NCBI RefSeq assembly: GCF_013170845.1
Contig: NZ_CP033367.1
Span: forward strand, 6,573,001-6,637,000
Direction of reading: 5' to 3'
DNA from: Mesorhizobium loti R88b
GTDB lineage: Bacteria > Pseudomonadota > Alphaproteobacteria > Rhizobiales > Rhizobiaceae
Length of the DNA: 64,000 nt
Position numbers and translations under genes: made by a program. Within the stretch, counting starts at the first letter, position 1. Each line of letters starts with the position of its first letter. Positions 44,857 to 54,264 of this stretch are shown in pieces. The notes below the pieces were generated by a model, which had not been told where the DNA came from, did no database searches, and saw only the letters and a program-made list of their open reading frames with translations.

Positions 44857-45110
44857 TCACGCAGCCAAGGTTCAAGATGGCGACAATAGCGCGGCTATTG
44901 TCCCGACGCGTCGCACGGCGTTCATCGGCCGATCGGCCGCGGATATCGTCCTCGATCTTATTGAGGTGGGCGATCGTCTCAGCGCCTCGCTGGCGATCGG
45001 CGAGTTCCAGGCCTACATCGCCTTCCAACAGTGCCAGTCCGATCAATTACGGCGAGAGCTACCGGTCCGGAGATCGCATCAGCCTCTCCGTCGCCAAAAG
45101 AGCTGTTCTG
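44857..45110 (+). mobile_element. ISKra4-family remnant
   Basis: Contains AIGEFQAYIA and, one frame over, SNSASPINYGESYRSGDRIS, segments typical of the ISKra4 transposase and shared with the larger relic at 28751-29460 in the same orientation. It butts against the 3' end of the effector gene. Confidence 0.65.
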
Positions 45111-45124
45111 CTTAGCCGTCGAGC

Positions 45125-48100
45125 TCAACGCCCAGCGTCGGAGCGCTCTCTGCTCCTGAAGGAAGCCATGAGGTCCGCTCGGGCTTGATCGGAGGCTTGG
45201 CCGACGGACGTTGTGTTTGCGTCGCTCGGCTGCCGCCCGATGGCGAGGCTTTGCGAATTGTCAGTCCTTTGCCTTTTCGCTGGTCTCAACGGCGCTGTGT
45301 AACGTTCAGTGTTGATGATGACGCCCCCGCTGTTCACGCGGTTGCTCCTGTGCAGTGTACTCGTCAGCTTGTCCTCGGCCTCGCGCGTCTGGCCCAAGTG
45401 CCGTTCCAACGGCGCTGGCGCGACCTGTCTGGCTTGCTGCTCTTGCAAGGCGGCGTGTTGCACCTGCGACCCGGCTGCTGCCAAAGCTTCGGCGGGGCTT
45501 GCGGCAAGCTCGTGCGGCAAGCGCCCCTCTCTCAGTCGGTTTTGCAGCGCCTGCCGATCGGCGACGAGGTAGTTGAGGTGCAGCGGCAGCTGCTGGTCTG
45601 GCCGCTCTTCGTTCGCCAATCGACGAACCAGCTCGCGCGTGCCGTCCACCACGAAGACGCCGCAGTCAACAGCGTTTTTCTGCTGCGCCATGTCGGGTGT
45701 TACCAGGGTCGCGTCCAGTCTTGTAGCGAGCTTTCGTGCAGGCGCGTCGTTGTATCGCTGTTCATTTTGCTGGATGGAGTCGTAGTGATAGGCGACCGCT
45801 CTTTCCGGATCGCGGCGATCTACGAGGAGCAGCGACCAATGGGTGCCGCGGTCAATACCCACCCCATCGTTCACTGGCACGAACAGGAAGTCGGATGGGC
45901 CGGCGTTTCGATCATAAATCGACTGCAATGTGCCTCGCGCGTCTTGCTGCTCCATGTGGCGCAGCAGATGGGAGACCGACGGATCGACCAGCCGCGTCCG
46001 GGCGGCGAGCGCTGGATCGGCCTGCTGCAGCTGCTGCTCGAGGAATTCGTAATCCCTCTGGATATGTTCGTCGCCCAACAGTTCGGTGGCCCCGAGCACC
46101 GCCCCCCGGGGGAGATTGGACAAGCCTGACGGAAGGGCTTCGATGTGTGCATCGGAGGAGGTGGTCAGATCGACCAACGGAACCCCGAGATGGGTGTCTG
46201 AGAGCCTGGCGGTCGCTGGCAAGGCGGGTCCCGGAGCCCTTGCCGGTACTGCTGCCGCTCCAGCTTCCCTTATCGCTCCGCGATGGAGGAGCCAAACGTC
46301 ATTGCCCTCCTCTGGCCTCCGGGCGGTGTAGCCGTGGCCTTTAATCTCGTAGTTCCATTCCGGCTTGTCCGCGTCCGGCAAGAGGCCATAATGGTACAAG
46401 GAAGAGAGCATCGCCTCTGGGACGCGTTGAGTCCCATGGGAGAAGCCTTTGGGCACGGCGAATGAGACGTTTATGGAGTTCTCGATGGCAGCGGGGGGTG
46501 CCTCAGACCTTGCAAAGGGCGCGGCCTCCGCATGCAGGCTTCCAATGTGTTCGGACCCTGGGCCTTGAACGGGTACCCCTGCCAATGGCAATTCACCCAA
46601 CTGCTGCATGGGGGGCTGCATCGGCACGCGGCCGCCTTCGCTCGGCGGCTGCTGAATGGCGATGCTTTGCGGATTATCAGTCCCCTGCCTCTCCGCCGGC
46701 CGCAACGGCGCCGTCGAATGTTCATTGTTGATGATGAACCGCTCGGGTGGCAGGAGGTTGCCCTGGTCAAGCGCATCCGGCCAGGGCCGGTGTTGGCTGA
46801 CAGCTAACGCTGGCGGGGCGGCGGCCTCAACTCCGGCGTGCCCAGAGCCGGCTGCTGCCAAAGCGTCCGCCACGATCCTGTCTGACGCAGGCTTCGCATC
46901 GCGAACCCGTTCAAGCGCCAAGCGGAGATAATCGTTGCCTGGAAACAACACCTCGGCGAATTCGATCCGCGAATCATGATCCAGCCCAGAGATCGTCTGG
47001 CCCCGCCTCTCAAGCGCCTCAGAAAATCTGCGAAGACTACGACCATAGGCAACACGGGTGCTTGGGGCCAAGCTGCTGTCACTGGTCACTTGTTCCAAGA
47101 CATGCGCATCTGCCTTTGAAGGCACCGTCACTCGCCACCGGCCAGTCGCTGAATAGCCCGGCTCATGATACGCACGCAGGACGTTCAACGCCGGCCTTAT
47201 ATCCTTTATGTCAGTGTCTTTCGGAAAGAAGGTATCGAGGTGATCGACCAGGGATTGGTGATTTTTTAGATCAGTCGCTTGGCCACGAGCGCCGAGATCA
47301 TTCGCCAATCGGCGAAGCGCATTCGAGTATATTCGCAGCGTCGGCGCGCTATGGTGTTGCTGAGCCTCAGCATGGGCGATCGCCTTATCAATCACGTCCC
47401 GGTGTTCGTCGGACAAGTGGGGATAGCGGTTAGCCGGGGCACCAACAGTCACTGAATAGCCCGGCTCATGATAGACACGCAGGACGTTCAACGCCCTCTT
47501 CATATCATCGTTTTTCGGAAAGAAAGCATCGAGGTGATCGACCAGGGATTGGTGATTTTTTAGATCAGTCGCTTGGCCACGAGCGCCGAGATCATTTGCC
47601 AATCGGCGAAGTGCATACCTGTATTTTAGGACCGTGCTCTCGCTATATTTTTGCTGAGCCGCAGCGTGGGCGATCGCCTTATCGATAAGGTCCCGGTGTT
47701 CGTCGGACAAATGGGGATAGCCGGTGGCACGGGCGCCACTCGCGACAGGTTCGGCTCGGCGCGGCTCGGCCACGTGCTGCTCAAAACCCGCTTGCCGCGA
47801 TTGGCCAGCATCTGGCAAGAGGCCAGGGCGGTCCAAGGAAGAGAGCATCGCGTCTGGGACGCGTTGGGTCCCATGGGAGAAGCCTTGGGGGACGGCGAAC
47901 GAAACGTTTATGGAGTCCTCGATCGCAGCCGGGGGCGCCTCGGACCTTGCTGAGGGCGCGGCCCCCGCATGCAGCCTTCCGATGTGTTCGGACCTTGTCC
48001 CTTGAACCGGTACCCCTTGCAATGGCAATTCACCCAATTGCTGCATGGGGGGCTGCATCGGCATGCGGCCGCCTGAATTGCCGATTTCGCTCGGCTGCTG

Positions 48101-50521
48101 CTGAATGGCGACGGCTGGCGGCCTATCCACGGCCCTCTGCCTCTTCGCTGGCCGGAACAGCGCTGTGGAATGTTCGTTGTTGAGGATGCCCCCCTGGGGT
48201 GGCAGGTGGTTGCGATGGTCAAGCGCATCCGGCGAGGGCCGGATCTGCTGTTGGCTGGCAGCCAAGACTGGCGGAGCGGGGGCCTGAACTCCGGCGTGCC
48301 CAGATGTTGCGAAAGCGTCCGACACGCTTCTATTGGGGTCCTCCGGTCCAGCACGCATCCCTGGGTTGTTGAGCGAAGGCGAGGTGGCTTGATCACCCTG
48401 CCGCTGCTCAAGCACTTCGCGGAGCCCCTGTTCCAGTCGCAGAAGCTCCTCTGCATTGGTTGGCGGCTGGTGAGCTCGATCATCGACCAGCGGCCGGAGC
48501 GCCTCGGGAACCTGCGCGCTGAAAGAAGACGAGGTGGCTTGATCATCCTGCCGCTGCTGAAGCACTTCGCGGAACTCTTGTTCCAGTCGCAGAAGCTCCT
48601 CTGGATTGGTTGGCGGCTTGTGAGCTCGATTATCGAACAGCGGCCGCAAGGCCTCGGGAACCTCCGCATTGTGAACCCGCTGCAGCGCCAAGCGGAGTTT
48701 CTTGTTGCCTGGAAACAACGCCTCGGCGAGTTCGGTCCGCGACTTGTGATCCAGCCCAGAGATCGTCTGGCCCCGACTCTCAAGCTCCTCAGAAAATCTG
48801 CGAAGAAGTCGACCATAGACGACACGGGTGCTTAAGGCCAACTCGCTGTCACTGCTTAATTTTTCCAAGATACGCGCATCTGGCTTTGAAGGCACCGCCG
48901 CTGGCCACCAGCCAGTCGCTGCGTAGCCCGGATCATGATACGCACGTAGGACGTTCAACGCCGTTTTAATGCTCTGGTCATTCGGAAAGAAAGTATCGAG
49001 GTGATCGACCAGGGATTGGTGATTTTTTAGATCAGTCGCTTGGCCACGAGCGCCGAGATCATTCGCCAATCGGCGAAGCGCATTCGAGTATATTCGCAGC
49101 GTGTCCGCGCTCTGGTTTTGCTGAGCCGCAGCGCGGTCAATCGCCTTATCAATAACATCCCGGTGTTCGGCGGACAGATGGGGATAGCTGGCAGCAGGGC
49201 CGCCAGCAGTCGCTGAATAGCCCGGCTCATGATAGGCACGCAGGGCCTTCAACGCGCTCTTCATATCAACGTCTTTCGGAAAGAAAGCACCGACGTGATC
49301 GACCAGGGATTTGTGATTTCTTAGATCGGTCGCTTGGCCACGAGCGCTGAGATCATTCGCCAACCGGCGAAGTGCAAACGTGTATTTTCGGGCCGTGGTC
49401 TCGTTATATTTTTCCTGGGAGTGGGCGATCGCTCTATCAATAAGGTCCCGGTGTTCGCCGGACAGATGGTGATAGCGGGAAGCACGGGCGCCACTCGCAA
49501 CGGGGTCGGCTCGGCGCGGCTCGGCCACGTGCTGCTCAAAGACCGCTTGCCGCGCTTGGCCAGCATCCGGCAAGGGGCCAGGGCGGTCCAAGGAAGAGAG
49601 CATCGCGTCTGGGACGCGTTGAGTCCCATGGGAGAAGCCTTGGGGGACGGCGATAGAAACGTTTATGAAGTCCTCGATCGCAGCCGGGGGCGCCTCGGAC
49701 CTTGCTGAGGGCGCGGCTCCCGCATGCAGCCTTCCGATGTGTTCGGACCCTGTCCCTTGAACCGGTACCCCTTGCAATGGCAATTCACCCAATTGCCGCA
49801 TGGGGGGCTGCATCGGCATGCGGCCGCCTGAATTGCCGATTTCGCTCGGCTGCTGCTGAATGGCGACGGCTTGCGGCCTATCCACGGCCCTCTGCCTCTT
49901 CGCCGGCGGGAACAGCGCTGTGGAATGTTCGTTGTTGATGATGCCCCCCTGGGGTGGCAGGTGGTTGCCTTGGTCAAGCGCATCCGGCGAGGGCCGGATC
50001 TGCTGTTGGCTGGCAGCCAAGACTGGCGGAGCGGGGGCCTGAACTCCGGCGTGCCCAGATGTTGCGAAAGCGTCCGACACGCCTCTGTTGGGGTCCTCCG
50101 GTCCAGCATGCATCCCTGGGTTGCTGAGCGAAGACGAGGCGGCTTGATCATCCTGCCGCTGCTGAAGCACTTCGCGGAACCCCTGTTCCAGTCGCAGAAG
50201 CTCCTCTGCATTGGTTGGCGGCTGGTGAGCTCGATCATCGAACAGCGGCCGGAGCGCCTCGGGAACCTCAGCGCTGAAAGAAGATGAGGCGGCTTGCTCA
50301 TCCTGCCATTGCTGAAGCACTTCGCGGAACCCCTGGTCCAGTCGCTGAAGCTCCTCTGGATTGGTTGGCGACTCGTCAGCTTGATCGAACAGCCTCCGGG
50401 CCTCGGCAAGGTGCTGCTCAACGCCCACTTGCCTGGCCTGGACCGCTTGATCCTCTTCCAGGCCGGCGTCCTGCACCTGCGGCAAAGCTGTTACACGGGA
50501 TGGATTTTTTCGCTGGTCCAC
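45125..50521 (-). CDS. Giant C48/Ulp1 SUMO-protease effector with internal repeats
   Basis: Predicted effector of 1798 residues that would remove SUMO from plant proteins. Residues about 35-1205 are two tandem units of about 585 residues. Each has glutamate/glutamine-rich helical blocks (EELLRLEQGFREVLQQRQ), a basic patch PAKRQR that could act as nuclear localisation signal, and helical modules starting YPHLS.EHRD and ending VLRAYHEPGY. A shortened third copy of the linker precedes the protease, whose triad is H1561 (THWSLL), D1581 (HYDS) and C1620 (DCGVFV), with Gln1614 in QKN. LPLHL fits an EAR repressor motif. The tail SFRSRERSDAGR is arginine-rich, like VirB/D4 signals. It resembles XopD and the M. 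loti R7A effector Msi059 by known family features. GTG start, GAGG five bases ahead, 12 bases after virD4. Confidence 0.88.
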   Translation of the reverse strand: MDQRKNPSRVTALPQVQDAGLEEDQAVQARQVGVEQHLAEARRLFDQADESPTNPEELQRLDQGFREVLQQWQDEQAASSSFSAEVPEALRPLFDDRAHQPPTNAEELLRLEQGFREVLQQRQDDQAASSSLSNPGMHAGPEDPNRGVSDAFATSGHAGVQAPAPPVLAASQQQIRPSPDALDQGNHLPPQGGIINNEHSTALFPPAKRQRAVDRPQAVAIQQQPSEIGNSGGRMPMQPPMRQLGELPLQGVPVQGTGSEHIGRLHAGAAPSARSEAPPAAIEDFINVSIAVPQGFSHGTQRVPDAMLSSLDRPGPLPDAGQARQAVFEQHVAEPRRADPVASGARASRYHHLSGEHRDLIDRAIAHSQEKYNETTARKYTFALRRLANDLSARGQATDLRNHKSLVDHVGAFFPKDVDMKSALKALRAYHEPGYSATAGGPAASYPHLSAEHRDVIDKAIDRAAAQQNQSADTLRIYSNALRRLANDLGARGQATDLKNHQSLVDHLDTFFPNDQSIKTALNVLRAYHDPGYAATGWWPAAVPSKPDARILEKLSSDSELALSTRVVYGRLLRRFSEELESRGQTISGLDHKSRTELAEALFPGNKKLRLALQRVHNAEVPEALRPLFDNRAHKPPTNPEELLRLEQEFREVLQQRQDDQATSSSFSAQVPEALRPLVDDRAHQPPTNAEELLRLEQGLREVLEQRQGDQATSPSLNNPGMRAGPEDPNRSVSDAFATSGHAGVQAPAPPVLAASQQQIRPSPDALDHRNHLPPQGGILNNEHSTALFRPAKRQRAVDRPPAVAIQQQPSEIGNSGGRMPMQPPMQQLGELPLQGVPVQGTRSEHIGRLHAGAAPSARSEAPPAAIEDSINVSFAVPQGFSHGTQRVPDAMLSSLDRPGLLPDAGQSRQAGFEQHVAEPRRAEPVASGARATGYPHLSDEHRDLIDKAIAHAAAQQKYSESTVLKYRYALRRLANDLGARGQATDLKNHQSLVDHLDAFFPKNDDMKRALNVLRVYHEPGYSVTVGAPANRYPHLSDEHRDVIDKAIAHAEAQQHHSAPTLRIYSNALRRLANDLGARGQATDLKNHQSLVDHLDTFFPKDTDIKDIRPALNVLRAYHEPGYSATGRWRVTVPSKADAHVLEQVTSDSSLAPSTRVAYGRSLRRFSEALERRGQTISGLDHDSRIEFAEVLFPGNDYLRLALERVRDAKPASDRIVADALAAAGSGHAGVEAAAPPALAVSQHRPWPDALDQGNLLPPERFIINNEHSTAPLRPAERQGTDNPQSIAIQQPPSEGGRVPMQPPMQQLGELPLAGVPVQGPGSEHIGSLHAEAAPFARSEAPPAAIENSINVSFAVPKGFSHGTQRVPEAMLSSLYHYGLLPDADKPEWNYEIKGHGYTARRPEEGNDVWLLHRGAIREAGAAAVPARAPGPALPATARLSDTHLGVPLVDLTTSSDAHIEALPSGLSNLPRGAVLGATELLGDEHIQRDYEFLEQQLQQADPALAARTRLVDPSVSHLLRHMEQQDARGTLQSIYDRNAGPSDFLFVPVNDGVGIDRGTHWSLLLVDRRDPERAVAYHYDSIQQNEQRYNDAPARKLATRLDATLVTPDMAQQKNAVDCGVFVVDGTRELVRRLANEERPDQQLPLHLNYLVADRQALQNRLREGRLPHELAASPAEALAAAGSQVQHAALQEQQARQVAPAPLERHLGQTREAEDKLTSTLHRSNRVNSGGVIINTERYTAPLRPAKRQRTDNSQSLAIGRQPSDANTTSVGQASDQARADLMASFRSRERSDAGR
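46380..50420 (-). repeat. 1755-bp internal duplication in the effector gene
   Basis: Long stretches recur at a fixed offset of 1755 bases (585 codons). For example CAGCCGGGGGCGCCTCGG is at 47926 and 49681, and TGGAATGTTCGTTGTTGA is at 48166 and 49921. A third, diverged partial copy lies around 46390-46830. Sequence identity by eye is very high, implying a recent duplication or gene conversion. Confidence 0.85.
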
Positions 50522-50533
50522 ATTAGCCTCGCA

Positions 50534-52279
50534 TCAAACTGTATCGTCAAAGTCTTGCGCCAATCCACGCAGCGGCTCATCGAGTCGAGATTCTGCGGAG
50601 AATCCCTCCTCTGCTTCCGTCAAGGGTGCCGGCTCCGGGAGGGCGCCTGTCTGGCTTTCAAAGATGCGTTTCAGAATGCGGTCCGAAAAATATCGCACCT
50701 TCCTCAGTTGCAATGGCGGCAGACCTTTGATGAGAACAATCTCGTACTCGTCATTGAGCAGCCGAACCTGTTCGGGACGCAGCAGCGGCGCACCTTGAAA
50801 CGAATTCTGAATGTTCCGGTCGAACGCTCGCGACTGGCTGTAGGAAATCGATTTGGCTTCAAACGTGTATTCACCGATGGCTTTGGAAATGTAGTTCGGA
50901 GTCTCGTCATCGGCCGTGGCCATGAACACTTGCAGTCCGGTATTGCTGAGAAAATTCTGCTTACCAGCCTCTCCATAAGCCCCCGTTAGTGCCGAAAGGC
51001 TTTGGATGATGAGCATGAAACGCCCCTTGTAGCCCGCGATAGTCGTAATTGCGGTCTCGATCGCCTCCAGCTTCCCCAAGTGCTTGAATTCATCGAGCAG
51101 AAAGAGAACCTCGTGCTTTTCGTCCTGGCGGGGCAGCGACCGCTGTAGAATTGAAACGATTTGCTGAAAAAATAAGCGTATCAAAGGCGCGATCACCTCA
51201 AGGTCGTTCGGACCAACGCAAAGATAGATGCACGTTCTGCGACGGCGAAGATCATAGACCGAAAAGTCCGAGCGACTTGTAGCTGCCTTGACAGCCGGAT
51301 CCGCCCACAAGTTGAGCCCACCATCGCCGAGCACGGACGTGTAGGAGGTTAGGATTTTCGTGTCGTTCCCCGCCATGTCGTCGAAGATGCGTTGTGCCTC
51401 TTTGTTCCGGGTCTCCATGGCGAGCTGCGCGAAGAGCTTGAACTTCTCCCCCGGCTGAGCGAACAGATCATAGACGGCGCCGATTGTTGGCGTGCCCCGC
51501 TCGATGCAGGCAAGGATCCCCGCGACAAAGATATCTCGCGCGCCGGCGACGAAACCTTCCGCCCCCTCCCCCTTGGCCGTAATCAGGTTCGCGGCCAAGC
51601 GGCGGGCTTCGGTGAATTGCTGCTGTGGATGCAGTGCTATGAGATCCAACAGTGGATTGTAGCAGTTTGTGCGCCGCTCTGAATCCAGTGGCGCGAATTT
51701 GAACACTTCGTGGCCTGCGGCTTTACGCGCCCTCGATGTGAGCTCAAAGAGCTCCCCCTTGACGTCCAGAGCTATCACAGAGCCTTTAAATGTAAGTAGC
51801 GTTGGAATGACTATGCCGACACCCTTGCCAGCGCGGGTCGGCGCAACAATGAGGCTGTGAGGCTGCTCGCCATTGGTCAGGTAATAGCCAGGCCAGAAAG
51901 GACCACTCGTCTTCCCGAAGACCGGCCCTGTCACGCCACGGTATCGTCGCAGATATCCCGTGCGTCGCATTTCATCCACTCGAGCCCAACGAGCCGTCCC
52001 GTGATGTTCGAGCTTGCGGCGCAATACGACCTGCTGAATCAGCAAGACAACCGCGGACGTCGAGAGCACGATAGCCGCGCCCTGATAGAAAACGGGGGTT
52101 GCGAAACCCAAATAGAAGGGCGTCTCAAACCAAAAGGCACGGACATCAAACGCCATCAGAGCCTCGCCGCTACCCCCGTGGCGGAAGGTTGCGTACAGAC
52201 TTGCCGCACAGAACCCCAAGGCGAGTGAGCACGCGATGCTAATGGCTATGTTGGGGGACGTCGTTTTTGTAGAAGACAT
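50534..52279 (-). CDS. virD4: VirD4 coupling protein
   Basis: Inner-membrane ATPase that feeds effectors to the VirB channel. The 581 residues have two N-terminal membrane helices (IAISIACSLALGFCAASLYA and AAIVLSTSAVVLLIQQVVL), Walker A VAPTRAGKGVGIVIPTLL, Walker B EVLFLLDEFKHLGKL and FMLIIQSLSALTGAYG. It resembles Agrobacterium VirD4 more than the TraG at 12523-14553. The short C-terminal tail is acidic. The effector gene follows after 12 bases, so the two are probably one transcript. The F-box effector lies 244 bases upstream. Confidence 0.95.
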   Translation of the reverse strand: MSSTKTTSPNIAISIACSLALGFCAASLYATFRHGGSGEALMAFDVRAFWFETPFYLGFATPVFYQGAAIVLSTSAVVLLIQQVVLRRKLEHHGTARWARVDEMRRTGYLRRYRGVTGPVFGKTSGPFWPGYYLTNGEQPHSLIVAPTRAGKGVGIVIPTLLTFKGSVIALDVKGELFELTSRARKAAGHEVFKFAPLDSERRTNCYNPLLDLIALHPQQQFTEARRLAANLITAKGEGAEGFVAGARDIFVAGILACIERGTPTIGAVYDLFAQPGEKFKLFAQLAMETRNKEAQRIFDDMAGNDTKILTSYTSVLGDGGLNLWADPAVKAATSRSDFSVYDLRRRRTCIYLCVGPNDLEVIAPLIRLFFQQIVSILQRSLPRQDEKHEVLFLLDEFKHLGKLEAIETAITTIAGYKGRFMLIIQSLSALTGAYGEAGKQNFLSNTGLQVFMATADDETPNYISKAIGEYTFEAKSISYSQSRAFDRNIQNSFQGAPLLRPEQVRLLNDEYEIVLIKGLPPLQLRKVRYFSDRILKRIFESQTGALPEPAPLTEAEEGFSAESRLDEPLRGLAQDFDDTV

Positions 52280-52523
52280 TGTTCCGTGGCCGAATTAGCG
52301 GTGCTGATGCTGCGCTTGCTTCAGACACCGAACCGAGGTCGCGCGATGCCGACGCTCGACAGATCGATGCCGCAGCGGGTAGTGCGATGCTTGCATCGCG
52401 CCCCCCGGCAGACGTGGATTTTGAAAGTTTCACGAAGCAGGTACGTCGACGGCCAGCGAATTGGAAACAGCAAGGCCGTGAACGGAATTCATGAGAGGAA
52501 GCGTTACTGCCATGGCCGAGACC

Positions 52524-53387
52524 TCAACGGCCGGTGCGATCTCTGCTTCTCCTAGCCTCCATTAGATCCTCTCGGGCGTGATTGTAGGAGTGGCTTATGT
52601 CCCGGCCGACTTGACCACCCCGCTGCAGCTGTTCGTGGGAGGTTTGCGGGCCAACTGTATCACGGACTGCAGCCCCAATACCTGCTATGTGGGCGTCCAG
52701 ATCCGCACTGCGTTCCTCTGCTGCATGCCGCGGAGGAGGCATCTGCGGCAAGATGTCTTGCATGCCGGGAATTGAGTGAGCTTGGGCCTGTTGATTTGGA
52801 TCTAACTGGTGATACATCGCGTACATAGCATTGGATGCTGTCGACCTGACGTGGCCATCCGGATCGGTAGCCAATTCAGCGGCCTGATCAAAAATGCGTG
52901 CTTTATTTTCAGCGTTAAACTTGCTGAAGTTTTGCGCAGCGTAAAGCGCTCCGATAGCTTGCGAAGGCGGGTCCATGTTGCCAATGCGATTAACAATACT
53001 ATTTTGTGTCTCTGGCCGAAGGTAATGAGACACATTACTGACTGCTCTGAATTGCTCCAATGCTACTTCATCCGGGGTGTGTCCCAACCCGGCAGTCAAT
53101 TTATCCCCCAGATCGACGGCTGATCGTCCAAGCTGATTGGTCCGCGTTTCAAACTTCGCGAGGTCAGTTTCTGGCTCGGTTCGAGTGCCCCGAACGGCTA
53201 TGCGCTCTCGCCTCCCGAGTTCTTTGAAGGTCCCAAGATTTCGCGCTGTATCGCGCGGGTTAGCGCTTACCAGCCGTTCTGCAACATCGGTCAATGGTCC
53301 GTATGGAAGGTCACGGAGGGTACTGCGATTCCCCACGTCTTGGGATGAACTTGCAGCTGCGCGTGCCCGTTTGTTATCGCGATCCAT
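52524..53387 (-). CDS. VirF-like F-box effector
   Basis: Predicted translocated effector of 287 residues. Residues about 24-60 form an F-box-like motif (LRDLPYGPLTDVAERLVS, then LGTFKEL), which in Agrobacterium VirF binds plant Skp1 to target proteins for degradation. The middle is helical with a HEAT-like stretch (DPDGHVRSTASNAMYAMY). The C-terminus ends ARRSRDRTGR, the arginine-rich tail expected of VirB/D4 substrates, and is similar in style to the other effector here. KRARAA at the N-terminus is a possible nuclear signal. GGAGG lies seven bases before the ATG, and a probable vir box is further upstream. It likely corresponds to Msi061 of M. loti R7A. Confidence 0.82.
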   Translation of the reverse strand: MDRDNKRARAAASSSQDVGNRSTLRDLPYGPLTDVAERLVSANPRDTARNLGTFKELGRRERIAVRGTRTEPETDLAKFETRTNQLGRSAVDLGDKLTAGLGHTPDEVALEQFRAVSNVSHYLRPETQNSIVNRIGNMDPPSQAIGALYAAQNFSKFNAENKARIFDQAAELATDPDGHVRSTASNAMYAMYHQLDPNQQAQAHSIPGMQDILPQMPPPRHAAEERSADLDAHIAGIGAAVRDTVGPQTSHEQLQRGGQVGRDISHSYNHAREDLMEARRSRDRTGR

Positions 53388-53460
53388 TGCTCGGCCTCCA
53401 AAGTCGTTAAGTTACCCAATCAGGGTACCACCGACGCTTGACCTGCTAAACCGATATGAG

Positions 53461-53472
53461 GTTACAGTTGTA
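53461..53472 (-). promoter_or_regulatory. Probable vir box ahead of the F-box effector gene
   Basis: Minus-strand TACAACTGTAAC agrees with TNCARTTGAAAY at 10 of 12 positions and lies 73 bases before the effector ATG. It is itself nearly palindromic. VirG control is inferred. Confidence 0.5.
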
Positions 53473-53692
53473 GTCTGGCAGAAACTTCTCCCAACTCTGG
53501 GATACGCCGAGAGCCGTAACCGGGGCAGATTTCCGGGCGGAAGGGTTTGCGGCGAGAGCGTTCGTGATTCACCGTTTGCGTGACGCATCAGGATCGTCTC
53601 GTATAAGAGAGTCCGTCGCGATACGCCCCGCGAATGACGATGGTACCTTCGGCTTGACTTATCCTTCGCGCTCTGCGGGTCCGACGAGAAAA

Positions 53693-53905
53693 TCAGCCTA
53701 CCTTGCTGAGACTACCTGCGGAGGACTTGCCGCTACGGCGGTCCTGCTCGATCTCGTACTTGATCTTCTGCCCATCAACGAGGTTTGAAAGTCCAGCCCG
53801 TTCTACAGCTGAAATATGGACGAAAACGTCCTGACCGTCGTCATCGGGCTGGATGAAGCCAAAACCTTTGGTGCTGTTGAACCACTTCACTGTTCCGGTC
53901 GCCAT
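53693..53905 (-). CDS. cspA: CspA-type cold-shock protein
   Basis: Nucleic-acid-binding OB-fold protein of 70 residues, the family length. The RNA-binding motifs are NSTKGFGFIQPDD (RNP1-like) and DVFVHISAVE (RNP2). It starts MATGTVKWFN with AGAGGAA nine bases ahead. The frame continues upstream but without homology. It lies between the effector cluster and the MFS gene, with no sign of cotranscription. Confidence 0.93.
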   Translation of the reverse strand: MATGTVKWFNSTKGFGFIQPDDDGQDVFVHISAVERAGLSNLVDGQKIKYEIEQDRRSGKSSAGSLSKVG

Positions 53906-54264
53906 ATCTGTGTATTCCTCTGTGGCCATGCGAACCAGACGGGCCGTGAAGCCGATCCTGTTCATATTTCGTAGAGTTAAACCCAGCAAAAACGAAAATT
54001 ACAAGCCCACCTCGGGGTTGCGGCGCGAAAAGCCATTGCTCTGTTTGGGAACGCACCGAACAGGTGCCGGTGAGCTTGAGCGCAACGCGCTGCAAGACGC
54101 TCGAGTGCCGAGGAATCTCTCCGACAAGGATACGTCTGAGCCGCCCAGTATGCCGGCTCGGCAACCACCCGAATGGATCGAAGCCGATCTGCAAAACGGA
54201 TGGCGAGAGCGTTGGCTCGTTTCCAACCCATCCTGTCTCACCAGCGCGGACGCCTGGACGGATG
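53906..54264. other. cspA upstream region
   Basis: About 360 bases without a supportable gene. Cold-shock genes usually have a long 5' leader, and this interval may serve that role. No hairpin was firmly identified. Confidence 0.4.
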
